From DASTWM01 sp035765855 (GTDB taxonomy: Bacteria; Chloroflexota; Chloroflexia; Chloroflexales; Roseiflexaceae): a stretch of DNA of 42,252 nt. Shown piece after piece: positions 7,549 through 16,854 of this stretch. The stretch covers positions 1 through 42,252 of the forward strand of contig DASTWM010000540.1 in the NCBI GenBank assembly GCA_035765855.1. The letters run 5' to 3'. Made by a program: the position numbers and the translations under genes. The notes beneath the pieces were generated by a model. The model had not been told where the DNA came from, searched no databases, and saw only the letters and a list, made by a program, of their open reading frames with translations. Positions within the stretch are counted from its first letter, which is position 1. Every line of letters starts with the position of its first letter.

Positions 7549-8277
7549 TTACCGCAGCGCGTACGTCACCTGCACATCCACGCTGAGCGTCTGCTCACCG
7601 GCCTGAATTGGCGCGGCGCTGCCAGCAGCCGCTGAGTCACGGGCCATCATGGGCATGGGCGGCGCGCTGCCGACATTCTCGGTAATCACCAGCACCTCGC
7701 CCGCCGAAGCGCCCGCCGCCTGCGCCAGTTGCGATGCCCGCGCCTGCGCGTTCTGGATGGCCTGCGTGCGCGCCTGGTTGAGCACGGCTTCCGGGTCCGA
7801 CACGCTGAAGTTGATGCCGTAGATGCTGTTCGCGCCAGCCTGCACGACCTGATCGAGCAACGTCCCGGCCTGGTCAAGGTTGCGGATGGTCACGCTGACC
7901 ATGTTGCTCACGGTATAGCCCGTCACCTGCCGCCCATCGTTATCGTACGTCGGATTGATGCTAAAGTTGCTGGTTTGCATGTCTTTGTCGGCAATACCCA
8001 GATCCTTGAGCTTGGCCTGCACCGCCTGCGTCTGTTGCGTGTTCTGCGCCAGCGCATCTTTCGCATCCGCCGCCTGAGTCTGCACGCCGATCTGCACCGT
8101 CGCCATGTCGGGCCGCGTCTTGACCTCGCCATGCCCAACCACCGTCACCTGCCGCATGGCCGTCACGCCGGTCTGCGCGTTGGCCGTGCGCGCGTATGAA
8201 AACGCGACCATGCCGACCAGCAGCACCAGCAAGACCACCACTGCCATTCCAATGATTGATAGAATCCGCTGAGTCAT
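7549..8277 (-). CDS. SIMPL-domain (DUF541) exported protein
   Basis: 242 residues from the ATG at 8277. The start is chosen because CAGGAG lies 7 nt upstream and the signal segment begins there (MTQRILSIIGMAVVVLLVLLVGM, then ...ANAQT). The mature part begins RQVTVVGHGEVKTRPDMATVQIGVQTQAADAKDALAQN, the hallmark of SIMPL/DUF541 proteins, and ends VDVQVTYALR. Bacterial members are periplasmic or surface oligomers; their role is unclear and some are tied to oxidative stress. It lies downstream of the M32 peptidase gene on the same strand, separated by a 200-bp repeat-bearing gap. Confidence 0.88.
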   Translation of the reverse strand: MTQRILSIIGMAVVVLLVLLVGMVAFSYARTANAQTGVTAMRQVTVVGHGEVKTRPDMATVQIGVQTQAADAKDALAQNTQQTQAVQAKLKDLGIADKDMQTSNFSINPTYDNDGRQVTGYTVSNMVSVTIRNLDQAGTLLDQVVQAGANSIYGINFSVSDPEAVLNQARTQAIQNAQARASQLAQAAGASAGEVLVITENVGSAPPMPMMARDSAAAGSAAPIQAGEQTLSVDVQVTYALR

Positions 8278-8346
8278 CGTTTCGCTCCTGTTCAAGAATA
8301 TTTCCTGCTAGGAGGACGGTGACAGGGCGCAAAAGGTTCCGCCCAT

Positions 8347-8482
8347 GGAGAACAAAGAACAAAAAACATGGGCAGAACAAAGAAACCGGAACAAAGAACA
8401 GAGAGCATGAGCGCTGATGGATTCTCATGCACCTGTTCTTTGTTCTTTTCTGTTTGTTCGTTCTTCTTGTTCCTTGTTCTTG
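8347..8482. repeat. Inverted AACAAAG/CTTTGTT heptamer-array element, locus 3
   Basis: The left part (8350-8400) carries repeated GAACAAA units; the right part (8433-8482) carries TGTTCTT/TTGTTC units; arms are complementary. The centre contains GCATGAG (8406-8412) facing CTCATGC, a 7-bp stem. It fills the gap between the M32 and SIMPL genes. The same unit recurs at 40697-40770. Confidence 0.85.
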
Positions 8483-8484
8483 AC

Positions 8485-9990
8485 CTATAATGTGTACAGC
8501 ATCCCGTACTTTTCGCGCAGGTAGCGGATGTACGGCCCGACCCGCAGCGGCCCACCCGTCACGCGCTCGACCAGTTCGGCGGCAGTGAAGATGCGCCCCG
8601 GGCGATACACATTGTCGCGCAGCCAGCCGTGGAGCGTGTCAAATGCGCCGCGCTGCATGTCTGCTGTGATGCCCGGGTGCGCCTGCGTGGCCGCGTCGAA
8701 GAATTGCGCGCTCAAAATATTGCCGAGCGTGTAGCCCTGAAACGCGCCGCCAACGTAGCCGTCGAACCAGTGAACATCCTGCAACACACCGTTGCGGTCG
8801 TCGGCTGGCTCCACGCCAAGATCATGGTGCAGCCGCTCGCGCCACGCTTCCGGCAGGTCGCGCACCTGCAACTTGCCGTCCAGCAAATCCATCTCGAAAT
8901 CGAAGCGCATCATGACATGCAGGTTGTACGTCACCTCGTCGGCGTCGGTGCGAATGAGCGAAGGCTGCACCTTGTTGATCGCGCGGTAAAAGGTGGCGAG
9001 CGTCACATCATGAAGCTGTTCCTTAAAGGTATTTTGCAGCGCAGGATACCAGTATTCCCAGAACGCGCGGCTGCGGCCCACCAGATTTTCCCACAGCCGC
9101 GACTGGCTTTCATGGACGGCGGCCGAGGTGCCACCAGCCAACGGCGTGCCTTCAAACTCCGGCGCGATGCCCTGCTCGTACATCGCGTGACCGGCCTCGT
9201 GCATGGTGCTGAACAGCGCTTCCTCCAGCCGGTTTTCCTTCATGCGCGTCGTGATTCGCACATCGCCAATCGAAAACGAGGTGGTAAAAGGATGCGGCGA
9301 TTTGTCCTGCCGTCCACGCTCGAAATCGTAGCCGAAGCGTTTCACCACATCAACGCCAAAGTCCCACTGCTTATCCAGCGGAAAATGTTTGTGCAGGCAG
9401 GAATCATCGGCAGGCTGCTGCGAGGTAATCGCATGCACGATTGGCACAAGCTGCTCGCGCAGTTCGGTGAACAGGTTGCGAACCATAGCCGCTGTCATGC
9501 CATAATCGCGAAAGCCGATCAGCGGGTCGGCCAGGTGGTCGCGGTTCGGGAAAAATTCGGCTAGGCGGCGGCTCATGTCGAGCGTGGTTTCGAGATACGG
9601 CTGCACCATGGCAAAATCATTCGCCGGGCGCGCGCGCGTCCAGACTTCGTAGGCTTCCGCGCCGTGGCGCAAGAATTCCGCCATGAACGCGGGCGGCACC
9701 TGCACGGCCTCTTCGTAATCGCGGCGTGCCACGCGGATGAGGCTGGCCTCGCGGCTCTCGTAGGGCTGCTGCTCCTCGAACGGGCGCAGATCGTCGAGCA
9801 GCCGCCCAAGCGCAGGGTCGGTTTGCAGCTCATGGGCCAGCCGTCCAACCGTCGCAAGCTGCCGACCACGCGCCGCCGCGCCGCCGGATGGCATGAGTGT
9901 TTGCTGATCCCACTGGAGCACCGCGTTGGCCGCATTCAGATCATGAATGACGACGAGCCGCGCCTCAAGCTCTTGAAATTTTGATTCCAT
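8485..9990 (-). CDS. M32 family metallocarboxypeptidase
   Basis: Zinc carboxypeptidase (thermostable carboxypeptidase 1 type) of 501 residues, the standard length, removing C-terminal residues from peptides in the cytosol. All M32 motifs are present in order: HPF (SPHPFTTSF), DxRxT (DVRITT), zinc site HEAGH in MHEAGHAMYEQG, HESQSRLWEN, IRTDADEVTYN and GVLQDVHWFDG. ATG at 9990 (MESKFQELEARL) is taken as the start because the upstream extension does not resemble the family. It is transcribed alone or with the downstream SIMPL gene. Confidence 0.95.
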   Translation of the reverse strand: MESKFQELEARLVVIHDLNAANAVLQWDQQTLMPSGGAAARGRQLATVGRLAHELQTDPALGRLLDDLRPFEEQQPYESREASLIRVARRDYEEAVQVPPAFMAEFLRHGAEAYEVWTRARPANDFAMVQPYLETTLDMSRRLAEFFPNRDHLADPLIGFRDYGMTAAMVRNLFTELREQLVPIVHAITSQQPADDSCLHKHFPLDKQWDFGVDVVKRFGYDFERGRQDKSPHPFTTSFSIGDVRITTRMKENRLEEALFSTMHEAGHAMYEQGIAPEFEGTPLAGGTSAAVHESQSRLWENLVGRSRAFWEYWYPALQNTFKEQLHDVTLATFYRAINKVQPSLIRTDADEVTYNLHVMMRFDFEMDLLDGKLQVRDLPEAWRERLHHDLGVEPADDRNGVLQDVHWFDGYVGGAFQGYTLGNILSAQFFDAATQAHPGITADMQRGAFDTLHGWLRDNVYRPGRIFTAAELVERVTGGPLRVGPYIRYLREKYGMLYTL

Positions 9991-10069
9991 AATAGTTGCT
10001 ACTCCATCTTCATAATCTGTGCTATGGTACCATAGGGTTTGAAGCAATGTGGGCGCTCCGTTTGGGCTG

Positions 10070-11248
10070 CTATCCTAGCAGGTAAACGATCAGTCCAACC
10101 AGCCCGCCGCCGAGGACCAGCCACGCTGAATTGACCTTGAAACGGATGAGCAGCGCCGCCGAAACGATAGCGAGGAGCGCGGTGAGCCAATCAACTACCG
10201 CCGCGCGACTAAGCTCCCATGTCACTGCCGCCATGAGGCCCAGCGCGGCCACGTTCACCCCATCAAGGAACGCGCCCATCCATGGCGAGGCGCGCAGCCG
10301 TGGAATGAGCGGGTTAATGAGCGCGACAAACATGAAAGAGGGCAGAAAAATCCCCAGCGTTGCGAGAATCGCGCCCGGCCAGCTTCCAAGCACATAGCCG
10401 ATGAATGTCGCGGTCGTGAACACCGGCCCCGGCGTGAATTGCCCGATTGCCACCGCGTCTAAAAGCTGCCGGTCGGTGAGCCAACCGAGGCGTTCCACAA
10501 AATCGTTGCGCAGGAACGCCAGCAGAACGTAGCCGCTTCCATACAGCACCGCGCCGATTTTGAGAAAAATGAAAAAGAGTTGTCCGAGATCGACCGGTGC
10601 TTTGGCCTGGAATGGCAGCAATACCGTTGGCGATAGCCCGGCGAGCGGCACAAACGCGACCGCCGCTGCGCCACGCGCCAGCCGCCGGGCGTTGCGTATC
10701 ACCATGACCAGCAGGCCACCGCCCAGCAGCAGCACAAGCTCGTTGAAACCCAGCAGATACAACGCCAGCGTCGCCAGGCCAACCAACGCCAGAAATCGCC
10801 CTTTGATTGCTGTTCGGGCCAGCCCCCAGAGCGCCTGCGCCACAATCGCAATGATCACCGGCTTGATGCCATACAGCAGCCATTCGGCGGTCGGCGTCGA
10901 GCCGTAGCGCACGTAGGCCCACGCCAGCGTCAGCACAATCGAGGCGGCGGGCAGAATAAAGCATGCGCCACCGACAATCAACCCACGCCAGCCGGCCCGC
11001 ACCTGGCCGACATGCATCACCATCTCGGTCGAGTTCGGCCCGGGGATGAGATTCGTCGCGCCGAGCAAATCAAGGAAGTGTTCATCCGTCAGCCACTGGC
11101 GGCGCGTCACGGCTTCGTCGCGCAGCATCGCAATATGCGCCGCCGGGCCGCCGAACGCGATAAAGCCGAGCTTCAGGGCCAACCGCGCCACCTCGCCCAC
11201 CGCGCCGGGGCCAGCTTCATCAACGGTAGTCTGTTCTGTCTGTTGCAC
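10070..11248 (-). CDS. chrA: Chromate transporter family protein (ChrA, two-domain)
   Basis: 392-residue membrane protein with two tandem chromate-transporter domains (about 20-190 and 215-390). The first half has GFIAFGGPAAHIAMLRDEAV, RQWLTDEHFLDLLGATNLIPGPNSTEM; the second has FLKIGAVLYGSGYVLLAFL and AIGQFTPGPVFTTATFIGYV, the paired FGGP and PGP signatures. About ten hydrophobic segments are visible. Known members export chromate by proton antiport, but many are uncharacterised, so the substrate is inferred. It is divergent from the unknown gene at 11444. Confidence 0.92.
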   Translation of the reverse strand: MQQTEQTTVDEAGPGAVGEVARLALKLGFIAFGGPAAHIAMLRDEAVTRRQWLTDEHFLDLLGATNLIPGPNSTEMVMHVGQVRAGWRGLIVGGACFILPAASIVLTLAWAYVRYGSTPTAEWLLYGIKPVIIAIVAQALWGLARTAIKGRFLALVGLATLALYLLGFNELVLLLGGGLLVMVIRNARRLARGAAAVAFVPLAGLSPTVLLPFQAKAPVDLGQLFFIFLKIGAVLYGSGYVLLAFLRNDFVERLGWLTDRQLLDAVAIGQFTPGPVFTTATFIGYVLGSWPGAILATLGIFLPSFMFVALINPLIPRLRASPWMGAFLDGVNVAALGLMAAVTWELSRAAVVDWLTALLAIVSAALLIRFKVNSAWLVLGGGLVGLIVYLLG

Positions 11249-11305
11249 GTTGTTTCCTCAATTGTTTCTTCGGATGAATCGTCTGATGGTTCTGGCAAAA
11301 ATCAT

Positions 11306-11325
11306 GAGGCATAATAGCATGCCTC
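11306..11325. promoter_or_regulatory. Inverted repeat in the chrA/unknown divergent gap
   Basis: GAGGCAT (11306-11312) and ATGCCTC (11319-11325) are perfect inverted copies separated by 6 nt. The position, 57 nt before the chrA start and in a divergent promoter region, fits an operator. Nothing identifies the regulator. Confidence 0.3.
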
Positions 11326-11443
11326 GGCTTCATCTCGGATGCGCGTTTACAACATCAAAACATACACCAAAGTACCGATTTTTGCTGCGCGTATTATCGT
11401 TATACTGATTCTGCCGCAGGATTGTACCCGTGCCGGAGGTTTT

Positions 11444-12226
11444 ATGAAGATCGATGTGCTGCAACTCCTCGCCACGCAGCGCGATTTGTACGCCATGCCG
11501 CGTGGCATGGATCGTTTTCGCGCCTATATCGCCGCTATGACCGGAGGCACCGACGATCTCGCGCTGCCGCTGGTCAGCATGAACCCGATGGGCAAGGAGC
11601 ACATCGCCGCCATGATCGATAATCTGCTAAACATGGATGCCGAATCGGTCGCGCGTGCCGCCGCTGCCGAAGCCAGCGAGCGCCTGCCCAACATTCCGGG
11701 CCAGATTTCGCTGGGGCTGGTGGCAACCGATGATGGGCAGGGCGGCTGGACCAACCGCTATTTCACCGAGATGGCGCTGCGCTTCGAGACGGCGCAGTTG
11801 CTCAGGCGCGGCTGGGCGGTGGTGCCGCTGTGGACGAGTGAACCATGGTCGCCTGACTGCATTCGTGAGGAGGTACGCGCGTCAGTGTACCGATCCGCCT
11901 TTCAACAGCAGCATAGCCAGCCGCAAACACTGGCAGCCATGATGATACAGGAAGGCTGGACGGCGCGCTTTGCGGGCGCGGCGCAGCCAGCGTTGGAACC
12001 AGACGATCTCGATTACACCCGCGTAGTGCTGGAGCCGCATCGCGCTGCCAGCGACCGTCCGACGGTGTTTGCATGCCTGTACGGCGACGAGGCGGCGCGC
12101 TCGGTCGGCTACCCGCCGCTCGGCTTGTCGGCGCGCGCAGGGCTGGCGCTGGCGCGTGTCGAGGCGCTGGCGCAACCCGCCACGCCGGAGGAACTGCTTT
12201 CAGCATGCCCAAAACATGATGCCTAA
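11444..12226 (+). CDS. Conserved-looking protein of unknown function
   Basis: 260-residue soluble protein, not recognised. ATG 11444 is chosen for its GGAGG site at 11435-11439; the longer open frame from 11339 lacks one. It has no signal peptide or membrane segment. Visible features are an N-terminal helical part (LLATQRDLYAMPRGMDRFRA), an alanine-rich helix near 65-85, a stretch SLGLVATDDGQGGWTNRYFTEM that might form a core strand-loop-helix, and a C-terminal helix GLSARAGLALARVEALAQP. Codon use matches the neighbours, so it is a resident gene. It is divergent from chrA and upstream of the ABC exporter, but a functional link is not shown. Confidence 0.6.
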   Translation: MKIDVLQLLATQRDLYAMPRGMDRFRAYIAAMTGGTDDLALPLVSMNPMGKEHIAAMIDNLLNMDAESVARAAAAEASERLPNIPGQISLGLVATDDGQGGWTNRYFTEMALRFETAQLLRRGWAVVPLWTSEPWSPDCIREEVRASVYRSAFQQQHSQPQTLAAMMIQEGWTARFAGAAQPALEPDDLDYTRVVLEPHRAASDRPTVFACLYGDEAARSVGYPPLGLSARAGLALARVEALAQPATPEELLSACPKHDA

Positions 12227-12372
12227 AACGTACAACAGCAAGCGAACGATTTCTTTTTTGCGTAGTACAATATACTTCCTACCCAAAAGACCGGTGCGCC
12301 GCCGCGCGTACGGGTGTACCATGGCCCATGGAATCGGTTGTGCTGCATCACGCAGCTTGATGTGAGGAACGT

Positions 12373-14199
12373 ATGGCATTTCAACGATCCGGCGGCATGC
12401 AGCGTGGCGCCGGCACGATGGGTCCGCCACCCAAAACTGATGGCAAAGCGCTACGGCGCGCGATGAAATACGGCGTCGCGTATAAGAAGGAAGCGCTTGG
12501 CGCGTTTGTGTCGCTGCTGCTGGTATCGGCGGCGAATCTTGCCGCTCCGCAGATGATCCGCCTGGCAATTGACGAAGGCTTGACCAACCGCGACATCAAC
12601 ACGATTGTGCTGGCGGTCGGCGGCCTGATCCTGATCGCAATCGTCCGCGGCGTGTTTACATTTTTGCAGGGCTACCTGGCCGAGCGCGCCTCGCAGGGCG
12701 TGGCCTATGACATGCGCGACGCGCTGTTCCAACAAATCCAGCGGCTGAGTTTCAGCTACTACGACCGGGTGCAGACCGGCCAGTTGCTGACGCGCCTGAC
12801 CAACGATGTCGAGCAGATTCGGACGTTTGTCGGTACTGGCGTGATTCAACTCGTCGCGTCGGTGGTCATGCTGATCGGTACGGCGGTGCTGCTGTTCTCC
12901 ATGAACTGGCGGCTAACGCTGGTCGCGCTGCTGATCATTCCGGCGATTACGTTGACGCTGCTCCAGTTTGTGCGCAAGATCGGCCCGCTGTTCGGGCAGG
13001 TGCAGCAGGCGCTTGGGCGGCTGAACAGCGTGCTGCAAGAAGACCTGGCAGGGCTGCGCGTCATCCGGGCCTTCTCGCGCGAGGATCATGAAATCGCGCG
13101 CTACCATGCCGTCAATCAAGAACTGTTCGAGAAAAATGTGCTCACGGTGCGCACCTTTTCGAATAATTTTCCATTTGTGTTTTTGTTCGCCAATCTTGGC
13201 ACCTTTGCCGTGATCTGGTACGGCGGTTTGCAGGTGATCGGCAACCAGCTGACCGTTGGCGAGCTGATTGCGTTCAACAGCTATCTTGCGTTTCTGCTGT
13301 TTCCAATTCTGACGATCGGCTTTCTGTCGTCCGGCATCCCGCGCGCCGACGCTTCGGCCATCCGCGTGTTCGAGGTTCTGGACGCGCCGCTGGACGTGCA
13401 GGACGCGCCCGACGCCGCGCCACTGCCGATGGTGCATGGCAAAGTTGAGTTTCATGATGTGCATTTCCGCTACACGGAAAACGACCGCGAGATTCTGCGC
13501 GGCATCAGCTTTGCGGCGCAGCCCGGCCAGACGGTCGCCATTCTCGGCACGACTGGCTCAGGCAAATCGACGCTGATCAATCTCATTCCGCGCTTTTACG
13601 ATGTGAGCGCCGGCAGCGTCACCATCGACGATCATGACGTGCGGAAGGTAACGATTGCGAGCCTGCGCAGCAAAATCGGCATTGTGTTGCAGGAAGCGAC
13701 GCTGTTCAGCGGCACGGTGCGCGACAATATCGCCTACGGCAAACCGGATGCAACGCAAGGGGAGGTCGAGCGGGCGGCGCGGGCGGCGCAGGCCCACGAT
13801 TTTATCAGCGAGTTGCCGCAGGGCTACGAAACGGTTATCGGCGAGCGCGGCGTCGGTTTGTCGGGCGGGCAGCGGCAGCGTCTTGCGATTGCGCGCGCAC
13901 TGCTGGTCAACCCGCACCTGCTGATTCTGGACGACAGCACCTCTGCCGTGGACGCCACCACCGAGGCGGCGATTCTGGAGGCGCTCGACCGGCTCATGCG
14001 CGACCGCACCCGCACAGTATTCGTGATTGCACAGCGGATCAGCACCGTGCGCGACGCCGACCTGATTCTGGTGCTCGACGATGGTCAGATTGTGGCGCGC
14101 GGGACGCATGAAGAGTTGCTCCAGAATAGCCCGATTTATAACGAGATTTTGCAGTCGCAACTGATTGGCGAGGCCGTTCCCGACATGGTGACACCGTGA
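12373..14199 (+). CDS. ABC exporter half-transporter with degenerate ATP site (TM287/BmrC-like subunit)
   Basis: 608 residues: a six-helix exporter transmembrane domain (about 45-345) followed by a nucleotide-binding domain (about 370-600). Walker A is GTTGSGKS and the signature is canonical LSGGQRQR. The Walker B reads LLILDDSTSAVD, with Asp in place of the catalytic Glu, and the switch His is replaced by Gln (VFVIAQRIST). This is the pattern of the degenerate-site subunit of heterodimeric multidrug exporters. GAGGAAC ends 2 nt before ATG 12373. The partner gene follows at 14357. The exported substrate is unknown; drugs or lipids are typical for the family. Confidence 0.92.
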   Translation: MAFQRSGGMQRGAGTMGPPPKTDGKALRRAMKYGVAYKKEALGAFVSLLLVSAANLAAPQMIRLAIDEGLTNRDINTIVLAVGGLILIAIVRGVFTFLQGYLAERASQGVAYDMRDALFQQIQRLSFSYYDRVQTGQLLTRLTNDVEQIRTFVGTGVIQLVASVVMLIGTAVLLFSMNWRLTLVALLIIPAITLTLLQFVRKIGPLFGQVQQALGRLNSVLQEDLAGLRVIRAFSREDHEIARYHAVNQELFEKNVLTVRTFSNNFPFVFLFANLGTFAVIWYGGLQVIGNQLTVGELIAFNSYLAFLLFPILTIGFLSSGIPRADASAIRVFEVLDAPLDVQDAPDAAPLPMVHGKVEFHDVHFRYTENDREILRGISFAAQPGQTVAILGTTGSGKSTLINLIPRFYDVSAGSVTIDDHDVRKVTIASLRSKIGIVLQEATLFSGTVRDNIAYGKPDATQGEVERAARAAQAHDFISELPQGYETVIGERGVGLSGGQRQRLAIARALLVNPHLLILDDSTSAVDATTEAAILEALDRLMRDRTRTVFVIAQRISTVRDADLILVLDDGQIVARGTHEELLQNSPIYNEILQSQLIGEAVPDMVTP

Positions 14200-14215
14200 C
14201 AAGGGGATACGATGA

Positions 14216-14342
14216 TAGGGAGAGAGGGAGACAAGGAGAGCGGGAGCCGGGTGATTGACGTTTTACGTTTTACGCTTTACGTTGAATGTTCTACGCTCTC
14301 CGCTTTACGCTTATTGCTATCGTCCATCGTCCATCGTCCTTT
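14216..14342. repeat. Heptamer-array element inside the ABC operon, locus 4
   Basis: From 14261 a 7-bp period is kept for about 11 units without slipping: TTTTACG, TTTTACG, CTTTACG, TTGAATG, TTCTACG, CTCTCCG, CTTTACG, CTTATTG, CTATCGT, CCATCGT, CCATCGT. The left side (14216-14250) is purine-rich (GGGAGAGAGGGAGAC) and can pair loosely with it. It separates two genes whose products must assemble one to one. Confidence 0.8.
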
Positions 14343-14356
14343 CAGGAAAGGTTTCT

Positions 14357-16150
14357 ATGAGCATCCATACTATCGCCGTAGCTTCCAGCGAGCGCGCGCA
14401 AAACCGTGGCATGGTTGCGCGCCGTCTGGTGAGCGAATTACGGCCATTCCGGCGCAATATTGTGATCGCCTTCGCGCTGATCGTGCTGGGCGCGCTGGCA
14501 CAGGCGGGCGGCCCATGGCTGATCGGGCAGGCAATCGACCAGCATATCCTGACCGGCGACCCGGCGGGCCTCATGCAAACCATGCTGATGCTGCTGGGCG
14601 TTTACGTGGTTGGCTCGTTCGCCACGCGCGGGCAAACGTACCAGGTCGGCTGGGTTGGGCAACATCTGTTGTCATCGCTGCGGGCGCGCCTGTTCGAGAA
14701 GTTCCAGCGCCTGCCGCTCAGCTACTACGACCAGCGCCCGGTTGGCGACCTGATCAGCCGCGTCTCCAACGATGTGGACACGATTAACCAGTTGCTCAGC
14801 CAGGGCTTGACGCAACTGCTTGGCGCGCTGTTCAGCCTGATTGGTATCATCATCGCCATGCTGCTGCTGAACTGGGAACTGGCGCTGGTGTGCTTCACCA
14901 TTATTCCGATCATGCTCCTGCTGACATCGTTCTTCGCGGGCCGGGCGCGGGCGGCCTTCCGCACCACGCGCGAGACGGTTGGCGATGTCACTGCCGAATT
15001 GCAGGAAGAGATCGTCGGCATTCGCGAGGCGCAGGCGTTCAACCGCACCGGACGCAACATTGCCCGCTTTCAACGCAGCAACGCCGCCAATCGCAACGCC
15101 AACGTGCAGGCCGTCGCGATCACCTCGGCGTTTGCGCCCGCCATGGACGTGCTGAGTACGCTGGCAACCGCGCTAGTGATCGGCTTCGGCGGCTACCTGG
15201 TGTTCCGCAACGCGCTGACGGTTGGCTTTCTGGCGGCCTTTCTGATTTACGTGCAGCAGTTCTTCCGGCCAATTCAGTTGATGGCGCAGGTGTACACGCA
15301 GACCCAATCGGCATTGGCGGGCGGCGAGCGCATCTACAGCATTCTTGACGAAGAAACCGAGCCGGTAGACCGCGCAGATGCCATCCAGCTTGGCCGCGTC
15401 GAAGGGCGGATCGTGTTCGACCATGTGTCGTTCGCGTACAAGGCCGACCTGCCAGTGCTGCATGAGATCAACTTCACGGTCGCGGCGGGGCAGACTGTGG
15501 CGCTGGTCGGCGCGACGGGCGCGGGCAAAACGACAATCGCCAATCTCATCCCGCGCTTCTACGACGTAACTGGCGGCGCGGTCATGATCGACAGCCACGA
15601 CGTGCGCGATGTGACCCGCCGCAGCCTGCGGGCCAACATTGCACTGGTGCTGCAAGAGCCGTTTTTGTTCAGCGGCACGATCGCCGAGAACATTGCATAC
15701 AGCCGCCCGGACGCCGCGCGCGCGGACATCGAGGCGGCGGCACGCGCCGTGTCCGCGCATGAGTTCATCATGGCGCTGCCGGACGGCTACGACACGCCGC
15801 TGGGCGAGCGTGGCGGCACGCTGAGCCAGGGCCAGCGCCAGTTGCTGGCGTTCGCGCGCGCCGTGCTAGCCGACCCGCGCATCCTGATCCTTGACGAAGC
15901 AACGAGCAATATCGACACGCGCACTGAAGCGACGATTCAAACCGCGCTGGCGACGCTGCTCCGTGGACGCACCAGCGTGGTCATCGCCCACCGCCTGAGC
16001 ACCATTCGCACTGCCGATTTGATCCTGGTGATTGACAGCGGGCGGATTGTGGAACGCGGCACGCATGCCGTGCTGCTGGCGAAGAACGGCAAGTACGCCG
16101 AACTGTACAACCGCCAGTTCCGCGACCTGCCTGCGGCGGTGGCGGGGTAA
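14357..16150 (+). CDS. ABC exporter half-transporter with catalytic ATP site (TM288/BmrD-like subunit)
   Basis: 597 residues from ATG 14357 (AGGAAAGG at 14343-14350); the longer open frame from 14255 reads through the repeat array and is rejected. A six-helix transmembrane domain (about 35-330) precedes the nucleotide-binding domain. Walker A is GATGAGKT, Walker B LILDEATSNID with the catalytic Glu, and the switch is AHRLST with His. The signature is altered to LSQGQRQ. This complements the previous gene exactly: the Asp/Gln site of the first subunit pairs with the altered signature here, giving one degenerate and one active ATP site, as in TM287/288. Confidence 0.92.
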   Translation: MSIHTIAVASSERAQNRGMVARRLVSELRPFRRNIVIAFALIVLGALAQAGGPWLIGQAIDQHILTGDPAGLMQTMLMLLGVYVVGSFATRGQTYQVGWVGQHLLSSLRARLFEKFQRLPLSYYDQRPVGDLISRVSNDVDTINQLLSQGLTQLLGALFSLIGIIIAMLLLNWELALVCFTIIPIMLLLTSFFAGRARAAFRTTRETVGDVTAELQEEIVGIREAQAFNRTGRNIARFQRSNAANRNANVQAVAITSAFAPAMDVLSTLATALVIGFGGYLVFRNALTVGFLAAFLIYVQQFFRPIQLMAQVYTQTQSALAGGERIYSILDEETEPVDRADAIQLGRVEGRIVFDHVSFAYKADLPVLHEINFTVAAGQTVALVGATGAGKTTIANLIPRFYDVTGGAVMIDSHDVRDVTRRSLRANIALVLQEPFLFSGTIAENIAYSRPDAARADIEAAARAVSAHEFIMALPDGYDTPLGERGGTLSQGQRQLLAFARAVLADPRILILDEATSNIDTRTEATIQTALATLLRGRTSVVIAHRLSTIRTADLILVIDSGRIVERGTHAVLLAKNGKYAELYNRQFRDLPAAVAG

Positions 16151-16206
16151 AATAACTATGCGTGTTAAGCATTCAGGCGCTACCGAATACATGAACAGGA
16201 GAATCC

Positions 16207-16854
16207 ATGACGACAAACGCGCATGACAATACTGTTGAGGTGATCGAGCGCAAACAGGTCTATCACCACCCATTCCTCAACGTGACGGAAGCGCGCCTGC
16301 GGTATCGCCGCGCCGACGGCCAGATGAGCGATGAAGTCACGCGGCTGGTGGTGCAGCACAGCGATGCGGTCGGCGTGCTGGCGTACGACCCGCAGGCCGA
16401 TGTGGTGGTGCTGGTACGCCAATTCCGGTATCCAGTCTATAGTCGCTTACATGCACAAGCCTCAAACAGCGCTGCCGCATGGCTGCTGGAGATTGTCGCC
16501 GGGCTGCTGGATGGCGACCAGAGCGCCGAGGAAACCGCCCGCCGCGAGTTGCGCGAGGAGATCGGCTACGAGGTGACGGGCGCGCTGGAGCAGATCGCCA
16601 CGGTCTATAGCAGCCCCGGCTCGCTGGCCGAGCAGATAACACTCTTTATCGCCGAAGTTGATACAACCGCCCAGCATGGACATGGCGGCGGGCTGGCCGA
16701 AGAAGGTGAAGACACCGAACTGGTCAAGCTGCCGGTTGACGAGGCGCTCGCCATGCTGGCACGCGGCGACGTGCGCGACGCAAAAACGGTTATTGCGCTG
16801 CAGTCTCTTGCGCTCCGGCGCGCGGGCGATAATAACGGGCAAGCCAGGCGCTGA
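16207..16854 (+). CDS. NUDIX hydrolase, ADP-sugar/GDP-mannose pyrophosphatase-like
   Basis: 215 residues. The Nudix box is GLLDGDQSAEETARRELREEIGY in pieces: G-x5-Q-x7-REL-x-EE-I-G, with the metal-binding RELxEE core intact and the first Glu replaced by Gln. The N-terminal part (YHHPFLNVTEARLRYRRADG) and VVVLVRQFRYPV plus WLLEIVAGLLD resemble the NudK/ADP-ribose pyrophosphatase branch. Likely product: hydrolysis of nucleoside diphosphate sugars. AACAGGAGAATCC gives a strong ribosome site for ATG 16207. Its last 65 bases overlap the 3' end of the convergent FRG gene. Confidence 0.85.
   Translation: MTTNAHDNTVEVIERKQVYHHPFLNVTEARLRYRRADGQMSDEVTRLVVQHSDAVGVLAYDPQADVVVLVRQFRYPVYSRLHAQASNSAAAWLLEIVAGLLDGDQSAEETARRELREEIGYEVTGALEQIATVYSSPGSLAEQITLFIAEVDTTAQHGHGGGLAEEGEDTELVKLPVDEALAMLARGDVRDAKTVIALQSLALRRAGDNNGQARR

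Noticed and set aside
8629..9564. 311-codon open frame on the plus strand
   Set aside because: It lies wholly opposite the M32 carboxypeptidase, whose motifs are all intact; its protein is Arg/His/Val-rich shadow sequence typical of GC-rich DNA.
14255..14356. N-terminal extension of the second ABC subunit
   Set aside because: It would be translated from the heptamer array, while ATG 14357 has a good ribosome site and begins the family-like sequence.
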